NCBI GenBank assembly: GCA_021203665.1
Contig: JAJQAT010000227.1
Span: 1-10,016 of the forward strand
DNA: 10,016 nt
Source: Bacillota bacterium
GTDB taxonomy: Bacteria; Bacillota; Clostridia; UBA1381
Reading direction: 5' to 3'
Positions 1 to 5,075 of the stretch are shown here, piece after piece (within the stretch, counting starts at the first letter, position 1; every line of letters starts with the position of its first letter). Made by a program: the position numbers and the translations under genes. Under the pieces are notes generated by a model that did not search any database, was not told the origin of the DNA, and saw nothing but the letters and a program-made list of their open reading frames with translations.

Positions 1-63
1 CCCCCATATCCCGAGCCGACGCGGCGGTTATTTTGTATAGACTGTATGATATAATTTAAACAC

Positions 64-90
64 AAAAAAAGAGCGGGAAACCGCTCTTTT
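64..90 (-). terminator. Rho-independent terminator of the pilus operon
   Basis: The minus strand reads AAAAGAGCGG, then a TTTC loop, then CCGCTCTTTTTTT. The stem is ten pairs (GAGCGG/CCGCTC extended by AAAA/TTTT), followed by seven T. It starts eight bases past the stop of the last sortase gene, so it should end the minus-strand transcript. On the plus strand the stem is followed by only four T and then A-rich sequence, so termination there would be weaker. The remaining bases 1..63 hold no gene that I can support. Confidence 0.9.
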
Positions 91-97
91 AAAATAT

Positions 98-730
98 TCA
101 ATCCGTCCTGCTGCACCTTGCGACGAATCGGGACTGTCCGCCGGTGGTACAGGTGAACAGCGTCAAATCGTAATCGGTGATAGTGAGGTCGTCAAGCTGA
201 GTTTTATACAGCGTTTCAATCTCGTCCACGCGGTAGGTGTAGGTCATTCCGTTCACGTCCGTGAATCTGACCTCATCGCCGACCGCGACGTTTTTCAGCG
301 GCGTGAAATGCGAGCGGTAATTATGACCCAAAATAATCAAATTACCGTCCTCAACGGTGCCGCTGTAACGGCAGGGCGCAATCTTCAGCAAATTATAGCT
401 CCAATCATTCAAAACCGGCAAATCTATCCCGACTGACGGGATAATTATTTCGCCTATGAGCGCGTATCCCTTAAGCGTTTTTTGCGGCATTTCGCCCGCC
501 GCGCTGACCGCCTCGACATATGAATACGCATCCGCATCCGCATCCGCGCCTGAATCCGCATTGTCGGCGGAGGTGCCGGAATCCGCCGCGTCGAGCGCGT
601 CCAAAAGCTCCTGCGCGCTGTCGCCGGCATCGCGGTCGGCGCGGTCATACACCGCGTAAATACCCGCCGCGGCGAAAACCATTACAAGTCCCGCCGCCGT
701 GAGCAGCTTACCTACGCTTTTTGCGCGCAT
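98..730 (-). CDS. Membrane-anchored sortase, second sortase of the pilus locus
   Basis: A cysteine transpeptidase of the sortase family that would cleave a sorting signal and join the protein to a wall or pilus nucleophile. Numbering is from the ATG at 730 (210 residues). A single N-terminal membrane helix lies at about 6-26, followed by an acidic Ala/Asp-rich linker (about 50-68) and the sortase fold. Catalytic residues visible are His136 in GHN, Cys194 in TLFTC and Arg201 in QSRF. There is no C-terminal membrane helix, which separates it from the class C enzyme upstream. The start is set at the ATG at 730 because GGAGG lies eight bases before it; a GTG three codons earlier overlaps that GGAGG and is not credible. 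The gene overlaps the 3' end of the IPQTG protein gene by 23 bases, implying translational coupling, and a terminator follows. Its natural substrate is inferred to be that protein. The sortase class is not assigned: the TLxTC motif is shared by several classes. Confidence 0.9.
   Translation of the reverse strand: MRAKSVGKLLTAAGLVMVFAAAGIYAVYDRADRDAGDSAQELLDALDAADSGTSADNADSGADADADAYSYVEAVSAAGEMPQKTLKGYALIGEIIIPSVGIDLPVLNDWSYNLLKIAPCRYSGTVEDGNLIILGHNYRSHFTPLKNVAVGDEVRFTDVNGMTYTYRVDEIETLYKTQLDDLTITDYDLTLFTCTTGGQSRFVARCSRTD
528..547 (-). repeat. Hexanucleotide microsatellite in the second sortase gene
   Basis: GCATCC is repeated three times on the plus strand at 528..545, followed by a further GC and related imperfect units up to about 560. 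It encodes the alternating Ala/Asp linker between the membrane helix and the catalytic domain. The six-base unit keeps frame, so slippage would only alter linker length. Confidence 0.6.
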
Positions 731-2963
731 CTTCGTCACCTCCGATAATCAAAATCAATCCCGCTATAACAAGCACCGCTCCGGCTCCCGACAGCGCATA
801 TACCAAAATATAATTTTCACCGGTCTGCGGAATAATCGTTACCGGCTCATCCGGCGTACCGCTGTCCGCCGGTGTACCCGTATCGGTCGGAGTGTCACTT
901 TCACTCGGCGTATCACTGTCCGTCGGCGTACCCGTATCGGACGGCGTATCACTTTCGCTCGGAATATCGGTTTCTATCGGCGTACCGCTTTCGCTCGGCG
1001 TATCATTGTCCGACGGTGTACCCGTATCGGACGGAGTATCGCCGCCGCTCGGCGTACTCGTTTTGCTCGGCGTATCTGTTCCGCTCGGCGTACCGCTTTC
1101 GCTCGGCTCATCTGTTCCCGACGGCACCGCCGTGGGTGACGGGGAAGGGGTACTCGACGAATGATGGCTCGGACGCTTTGTAGGCGTGGGAGTCGGCGTC
1201 GGCGACACCTTCGGCTCCGGCTCGGACGGGTCAAGCGGGTCGTCCACCACGGTTGAACCCGGCGTGTATGAATTGGTCGCCGTGAATCCCTCCGACGCGC
1301 TGCCGCTGTAAACGGCGGTATAATCGGTCACGGGCTTTTCGGCGAATGTGTACGTCAAATCCGACGGCAGCTCCGTAAAGGTATACGTCCAGTCGTTCTC
1401 CGCGCTAAGCTCCGCGGAGCCGTAAACGCTTCCGCCGGTGATAAGATACACCGTAACGCTTTCGGGACGCGCACCGGCACTGTCATCGTTATCGTCCCAA
1501 ACCTTGCTCACCGTAACGCTCGCCTTTTCGCTTTCCTCGGGCGTGCTCGGCTCGGGAATATCGCCGGGGTCGGTTTCGCCCTCGGTGTACGTGTTCGTTA
1601 TAACATATCCCGCCGCCATACTGCCGCTGTAGGACGCGCTGTAATCGGTCGGAGTAATTTCCTTAACGGTATACTTGCTGTCCTCGTCAAGCCCGTAAAA
1701 AACGGTGCGCCAGCCGTTATTTTCGTTAAGCGTTGCGGTTTTAACCACGACATTGTCCTCGATAAGCTGAACCGTCACCGCAGACGGACGCGCACCGGCT
1801 TCATCGTCATTATCATCCCAAACCTTGCTGACGCTCAAATGGTACCCGCTCGGCTCGGGTGTATCGCTCGGCTCGGGCGATTCGGTCGGAGCCGCCGTAG
1901 GCGTATCGGTCGGCGCGGGCGTTTCGCCCGCTGCGCTGCTCGGCGCGGGTGATGTGTCCGAACCGCTCGACGGGGTAGGTGTAACCTCCGTACCGCTTGA
2001 CGGAGTAGGGGTCGGCTCGGGCGTACCGCTCGGTGCGGCTGTAGCCTCCGGTGTTTCGCTCGGAGCGGGCGTATCGGTCGGCTCGGGCGTGCTTGTCGGC
2101 GCGTCCGTAACCTCCGTACCGCTTGTGGACGTAGGCTCGGGTGAATCCGTGGGCGAATCGCTCGGCTCGGGTGTATCCGTCGGAGAGGGCGAATATTCAT
2201 TCCAAAGCTCAAAGCCGTCATCGGTCGGGTACTCATATGACACATAATCCTTCACGCTGACCTCGTTAATGGTATACGCGAACGCGCCGCTGTCGGGCAG
2301 ACCGGTAAAGGTGTACTTCCAGCCGTTGCTGTCGTCAAGCGTGGTCTGCGTGTACTCCGCGCCGTTAAGGTACAATATAACCGTAATGCTGTCGGGACGC
2401 GCGCCGGCGGTATTCATATTGTCGTCCCAAATTTTGGTGACATTAATGCTTACGCCGCCCGTGCTGCCCGAATCGGCGGTTTTCGGCTCGGAAACAACAT
2501 CGTACACCGTTTCATTGCCGGTCGTATCGGGCAGGATAACGATATACGGGTCAAAGCTGACCGCCTCGCCGTCCGTGCCGAACACGAGATACAAGCCCGC
2601 ACTGAGACCCGCAAACGCGGCTGAACCGTTTGAATCGGTCGTGAGAGTGGTATACGTGAGTGAATTATCGACTATGTAATTATAAAGCTCCTCCGCGCTG
2701 TCCGCATCGGGGTCGCTCAAAACAGCGTCAATATCCACGCTTTCAAATCCGGCGGCGGCGGAATATACGCCGCTATCGTCCGCGTAAGCCGCGGCGGCAA
2801 GATGAACGCTTATATCCTCCACAGGCTCTCCGGCGGAGTTTTCTATATTGACGGTGAGCGAGCATAACCGCGCCGAAAACGCCGTAAACGGCAGCGCGAA
2901 AACCATAGCCGCCACTGCCGCCAATAAGCCGGAAAATACCCGCCTAAAGCCTTTGTTTTGCAT
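708..2963 (-). CDS. IPQTG-anchored Cna_B surface protein, probable basal pilin
   Basis: Numbering is from the ATG at 2963 (751 residues). A signal peptide spans about 1-31. A pilin-like N-terminal domain (about 34-165) ends in YDVVSEPK, which resembles the region of the pilin motif and makes Lys161 a candidate cross-link site. Three Cna_B domains follow, at about 171-258, 375-460 and 481-568. Each shows the residues expected of a self-forming isopeptide bond: Lys177/Glu234/Asn255, Lys380/Glu435/Asn457 and Lys487/Glu542/Asn564. A Pro/Thr/Ser-rich spacer separates domains 1 and 2 (about 259-372), and a longer one (about 570-706) precedes the sorting signal IPQTG (711-715), a hydrophobic helix and an RKKRR tail. 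A long proline-rich region before the anchor is typical of pilus base subunits that cross the wall, so the base role is inferred from that and from gene order. The overlapping sortase downstream is the likely anchoring enzyme. A wall-anchored adhesin independent of the fibre is the alternative. Confidence 0.88.
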   Translation of the reverse strand: MQNKGFRRVFSGLLAAVAAMVFALPFTAFSARLCSLTVNIENSAGEPVEDISVHLAAAAYADDSGVYSAAAGFESVDIDAVLSDPDADSAEELYNYIVDNSLTYTTLTTDSNGSAAFAGLSAGLYLVFGTDGEAVSFDPYIVILPDTTGNETVYDVVSEPKTADSGSTGGVSINVTKIWDDNMNTAGARPDSITVILYLNGAEYTQTTLDDSNGWKYTFTGLPDSGAFAYTINEVSVKDYVSYEYPTDDGFELWNEYSPSPTDTPEPSDSPTDSPEPTSTSGTEVTDAPTSTPEPTDTPAPSETPEATAAPSGTPEPTPTPSSGTEVTPTPSSGSDTSPAPSSAAGETPAPTDTPTAAPTESPEPSDTPEPSGYHLSVSKVWDDNDDEAGARPSAVTVQLIEDNVVVKTATLNENNGWRTVFYGLDEDSKYTVKEITPTDYSASYSGSMAAGYVITNTYTEGETDPGDIPEPSTPEESEKASVTVSKVWDDNDDSAGARPESVTVYLITGGSVYGSAELSAENDWTYTFTELPSDLTYTFAEKPVTDYTAVYSGSASEGFTATNSYTPGSTVVDDPLDPSEPEPKVSPTPTPTPTKRPSHHSSSTPSPSPTAVPSGTDEPSESGTPSGTDTPSKTSTPSGGDTPSDTGTPSDNDTPSESGTPIETDIPSESDTPSDTGTPTDSDTPSESDTPTDTGTPADSGTPDEPVTIIPQTGENYILVYALSGAGAVLVIAGLILIIGGDEDARKKRR
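737..744 (-). promoter_or_regulatory. Ribosome binding site that fixes the second sortase start
   Basis: The minus strand carries CGGAGGTG, with the GGAGG core at 739..743 and eight bases to the ATG at 730. The site lies inside the last codons of the upstream surface-protein gene. The GTG that ends this motif would be the start of the longest open frame, but it has no spacing from the Shine-Dalgarno core, so the ATG is preferred. Confidence 0.85.
852..1094 (-). repeat. Hexapeptide (18-base) repeats coding the wall-spanning stalk
   Basis: This part of the basal pilin gene encodes a run of six-residue units of the form [D/G]-T-P-[S/T]-[D/E]-[S/T], with some drift, between the third Cna_B domain and the IPQTG signal. 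In the DNA the plus strand shows recurring CGGCGTA and GTATCGG words. Because each unit is 18 bases, gain or loss of units keeps the reading frame and would change stalk length only. Confidence 0.8.
1845..2189 (-). repeat. Low-complexity Pro/Thr/Ser spacer between Cna_B domains 1 and 2
   Basis: About 115 residues of TPEPTD, TPTPSSG and PEPSDTP-like words with no regular period. It is an extended linker inside the basal pilin. Its position between two isopeptide domains, rather than next to the wall anchor, is less usual and puts the first Cna_B domain and the N-terminal pilin-like domain on a long arm. Confidence 0.75.
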
Positions 2964-2969
2964 TATAAT

Positions 2970-2976
2970 CACCTTC
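2970..2976 (-). promoter_or_regulatory. Ribosome binding site that fixes the basal pilin start
   Basis: The minus strand reads GAAGGTG, then ATTATA, then ATG at 2963. AAGG with eight bases of spacing supports the ATG. The GTG at 2972, which gives the longest open frame, is part of the Shine-Dalgarno sequence itself and is rejected as the start. Confidence 0.75.
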
Positions 2977-3021
2977 GTTTTTTGGTAAATTTGTTGTTTT
3001 TCAGATAATCTTGCGGCTGTA

Positions 3022-3060
3022 TTTACCTCCCTACGTCGCCGCAGGTGTAAGAGTAGGTGC
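3022..3060. repeat. Decayed arm of the family 1 palindromic element
   Basis: TTTACCTCC, then CTACGTCGCC, a GCA loop, and GGTGTAAGAG matches the arm that begins at 3068, with several substitutions. The CGCC/GGTG stem still pairs through a G-T pair. It sits 46 bases before the intact copy and in the same orientation, so it looks like an older remnant. The gap between the basal pilin start and the DUF559 stop (2977..3263) holds only this remnant, the intact copy at 3068 and short flanks. Confidence 0.6.
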
Positions 3061-3067
3061 GGTTTTA

Positions 3068-3246
3068 TTTACCTCCCCACGTCGCCGAAAGGCGTAAGAG
3101 GGGAGGGGGACCGCGTAAGCGGTGGTGGGGTCGTACGCTGCATATAGATATGAGCAAACAATACGGCTGTGGATAAGACCCCTCAGTCAGCTGCGCTGAC
3201 AGCTCCCCTCTTACAACGCTGACGCGTTGACGTGGGGCGCAAAACC
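3068..3246. repeat. Family 1 MITE-like palindromic element, copy A
   Basis: A 179-bp sequence identical to 3653..3831. Its two ends are imperfect inverted repeats of about 65 bases: the left arm starts TTTACCTCCCCACGTC, and the right arm read backwards starts TTTGCGCCCCACGTC. Four hairpins are visible: CGCC-GAAA-GGCG (3083..3094), ACCGC-GTAA-GCGGT (3110..3123), GTCAGC-TGC-GCTGAC (3186..3200) and CAACGC-TGAC-GCGTTG (3214..3229). The middle about 45 bases are unique sequence. It encodes no protein that I can support. Terminal inverted repeats, small size and several copies fit a non-autonomous element; no clear target duplication was found. Confidence 0.85.
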
Positions 3247-3263
3247 GAACCGATAATCAGTGG

Positions 3264-3629
3264 TCACCGCCGATTTAATTCATACAGTATCATATTACAC
3301 ACATCATTTAAATTAAGCTTTATATCCAAGTTCGTAAATCTAAGAATATCTAAGCCTATAGATTTAAAATAGTCTGTACGCTTTTTGTCATATAATATTG
3401 CGTCATCTTCATAATGCTGTGAACCGTCTATTTCAATTATCAATTTTTTCTCTCTGCAATAAAAATCCGCAACATAATTCCCTATCGGCTTTTGCCTTCT
3501 AAACCGCGGCTTTAATGTTTTTAAAAATGTATGCCACAAAATTCTTTCTTCTGAAGTCATATTTTTTCTTAAATTCACAGAGTTTTTAAAAGCCTGATTT
3601 GTATAAGCATTGTGTTTTTCTTTTGGCAT
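3264..3629 (-). CDS. DUF559 (Vsr-related) endonuclease-like protein
   Basis: A 121-residue protein that matches the DUF559 pattern, a PD-(D/E)XK-fold family related to Vsr very-short-patch-repair nucleases. Visible features are LRKNMTSEE with LW (20-32), RRQKPIGNYVADF (44-56, with Asp55), LIIEIDGSQHY (63-73, with Glu66 and Asp68 in the catalytic region), YDKKR (80-84) and ILRFTN (95-100). The length is normal for the family, so it looks complete. AAGAGG lies about nine bases before the ATG at 3629. The gene is clearly richer in A and T than its neighbours and lies between two identical 179-bp direct repeats. It has no evident link to pilus assembly. Transfer into the operon, perhaps as cargo of the repeats, is inferred. 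The substrate of DUF559 proteins of this stand-alone kind is not established. Confidence 0.85.
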   Translation of the reverse strand: MPKEKHNAYTNQAFKNSVNLRKNMTSEERILWHTFLKTLKPRFRRQKPIGNYVADFYCREKKLIIEIDGSQHYEDDAILYDKKRTDYFKSIGLDILRFTNLDIKLNLNDVCNMILYELNRR

Positions 3630-3652
3630 AATAAACTACCTCTTGTCTTCAG

Positions 3653-3831
3653 TTTACCTCCCCACGTCGCCGAAAGGCGTAAGAGGGGAGGGGGACCGCG
3701 TAAGCGGTGGTGGGGTCGTACGCTGCATATAGATATGAGCAAACAATACGGCTGTGGATAAGACCCCTCAGTCAGCTGCGCTGACAGCTCCCCTCTTACA
3801 ACGCTGACGCGTTGACGTGGGGCGCAAAACC
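3653..3831. repeat. Family 1 MITE-like palindromic element, copy B
   Basis: Identical over 179 bases to copy A at 3068..3246, in the same orientation and 585 bases away. It lies immediately upstream of the DUF559 gene; the Shine-Dalgarno and start region of that gene begin within about 20 bases of the repeat edge. Recombination between the two copies would remove 585 bases including the whole DUF559 gene and leave one element. Confidence 0.88.
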
Positions 3832-3837
3832 TGCACC

Positions 3838-3902
3838 TTTACCTCCCCACGTCGCCGAAAGGCGTAAGAGGGAGGGGGACCGCGTAAGCGGTGGAGGGGG
3901 TC
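3838..3902. repeat. Half-copy of the family 1 element touching the sortase C stop
   Basis: Only the left arm is present, from TTTACCTCCCCACGTC through both hairpins (CGCC-GAAA-GGCG and ACCGC-GTAA-GCGGT) to GGGGGTCA. It has small changes against copies A and B, including a shortened G run. The arm ends at the TCA that is the TGA stop of the class C sortase on the minus strand. The middle and right arm are missing. Copies A, B and this half-copy are in the same orientation and probably arose by duplication or by repeated insertion. Confidence 0.75.
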
Positions 3903-4719
3903 ATTTCTTCCTCCTCAATCTCTTCCTAATCCTCACCGCAACCGCGGCAATCGCCACCAATGCCACTGTGGCAATCGGCACAAGATACACGGGATTAATA
4001 TCGCTCAGCTCATTTGGCGTATGGAGAATTTCATAATCCTCATCGTCCTCATCTTGGACGCGGACGCCGCGCACAAGCAGGCGGTGGGAATTAATGCCGT
4101 AGGGTGTGCAGGTGACGAGCGTGACATAGTCCTTGCCCTTTTCGGCGCGCAGCTTGGACACCTCGTCCGGCAAAACCACGGAAATATCATCGACACTGTA
4201 TTTTAAGGTTTCGTCAAGCACATGAATATAGAACACATCGTCAATCTCGAGCTGATCGATATTCGTTAAAAGCGACGCGGAGGGAAGTCCGCGGTGACCG
4301 GCAAGGGCGCAGTGAGTACCCTCACCGCCGACGGGCAGCGAGGTTGTGTCGATATGCCCGACACCCTTTTGCAGCTCGTCCTTTTCGGTGTGGTGGTAGA
4401 TAACAAGCGACTCGCTAATCTTGGGAATCTCAATATACCCCATAACGCCGTTGCTGTAAATATTCAAAAGCTCATCGTAATCAAGTCCCAGCTCCTCTAA
4501 TTTTTCGGGATTATCCTTGTACTCGTTATAGAGCCGCGCGTCCTCAAGCATCTGCTCGCGCGCGGAAACGCCGATTTCCTCGACCGCCTCCTCGTATTCG
4601 TCAATCATTCTGCCGTTTAAATGCTCGTTCCATAAATTGCTGATTGTCGGGTACATAAAAAGACAGAACCCGACAATGAAAATAAAAATCACAATCGCAA
4701 TCGACAGCTTTCTTCTCAT
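3901..4719 (-). CDS. Class C sortase, pilus polymerising enzyme
   Basis: A 272-residue membrane transpeptidase expected to link major pilin subunits through isopeptide bonds to lysine. It has membrane helices at both ends (about 8-24 and 244-262), a class C trait, with a basic RKRLRRKK tail. The conserved NGVMGYIEIPKI block (90-101) is present. Catalytic residues visible are His142 in AGHRG, Cys204 in TLVTCTPYG and Arg213 in SHRLLVRG. I see no DPF or DPW lid motif in the region between the first helix and residue 90, where many class C enzymes have one. AAAGGA lies nine bases before the ATG at 4719. It follows the major pilin gene, the usual order in pilus islands. A half-copy of a palindromic element abuts its stop codon. 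Confidence 0.95.
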   Translation of the reverse strand: MRRKLSIAIVIFIFIVGFCLFMYPTISNLWNEHLNGRMIDEYEEAVEEIGVSAREQMLEDARLYNEYKDNPEKLEELGLDYDELLNIYSNGVMGYIEIPKISESLVIYHHTEKDELQKGVGHIDTTSLPVGGEGTHCALAGHRGLPSASLLTNIDQLEIDDVFYIHVLDETLKYSVDDISVVLPDEVSKLRAEKGKDYVTLVTCTPYGINSHRLLVRGVRVQDEDDEDYEILHTPNELSDINPVYLVPIATVALVAIAAVAVRIRKRLRRKK

Positions 4720-4756
4720 TCGGGTTCGTCCTTTCTTGGGTTGGTGTTTTTTGTAA

Positions 4757-4798
4757 AGCCTCCCTTGTTAAAGGGTGCGCCGCACTTGCGGCTGTGGA
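4757..4798. repeat. Fragment with two hairpins next to the inverted element
   Basis: Contains CCCTT-GTTA-AAGGG (4762..4775) and CCGCA-CT-TGCGG (4780..4791), followed directly by the family 1 element at 4799. The sequence resembles yet another palindromic repeat type, but only one copy is present here, so this is a tentative call. The gap 4720..5075 holds this fragment, the inverted element and about 40 bases of flank on each side, with no supportable gene. Confidence 0.45.
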
Positions 4799-5032
4799 TT
4801 TGCGCCCCACGTCGCCGTAAGGCGTAAGAGGTGAACGATTTGCAAGGCAAATCGTAGGCTTAGAGCCAAAGGCTCGCAGCCGTAGCAAAAGAGCTGTCAG
4901 CGTAGCTGACTGAGGGGTCGTGCGCCGTATTTCGTATAAACAAATCTTTCGGCTACTCGAAAAGACCCCACCACCGGCTCCGCCGGTCCCCCTCCCCTCT
5001 TATGACACTGCGTGTCAACGTGGGGAGGTAAA
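4799..5032. repeat. Family 1 palindromic element, diverged inverted copy C
   Basis: A 234-bp copy in the opposite orientation to A and B: its TTTGCGCCCC end is at 4799 and its TTTACCTCCCC end is at 5032. The framework words are kept, but hairpin stems differ: CGCC-GTAA-GGCG (4813..4824), GTCAGC-GTA-GCTGAC (4896..4910), ACCGGC-TCC-GCCGGT (4973..4987) and TGACAC-TGC-GTGTCA (5003..5017). A 60-bp extra module (4830..4890) is placed in one arm. It lies between the major pilin and the class C sortase. Confidence 0.8.
4830..4890. repeat. Shared hairpin submodule, first copy
   Basis: Begins GGTGAACGATTTGCAA and carries hairpins GATTTGC-AAG-GCAAATC and GAGCC-AAA-GGCTC. It is nearly the same as 7133..7195; several of the differences fall in the hairpin loops. 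It sits inside a family 1 element here and inside a family 2 element there. Confidence 0.8.
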
Positions 5033-5075
5033 GGCTGACGGAAACGGTTTTGCGTCCCATGGCGCCGCCGCAATT

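Noticed and set aside
27..60. A plus-strand promoter ending in TATAAT at 50..55.
   Set aside because: There is no acceptable -35 box at 16-18 bases, and a terminator hairpin with no gene follows at once.
699..1234. Several open frames of 86-146 codons opposite or alongside the basal pilin stalk, rich in Arg or in Gly/Val/Ser.
   Set aside because: They are by-products of the repetitive, GC-rich Pro/Thr/Ser codons on the minus strand and have no initiation signal or recognisable domain.
3068..3831. A CRISPR array or an insertion sequence as the explanation of the two identical repeats.
   Set aside because: There are only two full copies, far longer than CRISPR repeats, with no regular spacers. 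No transposase is encoded between them.
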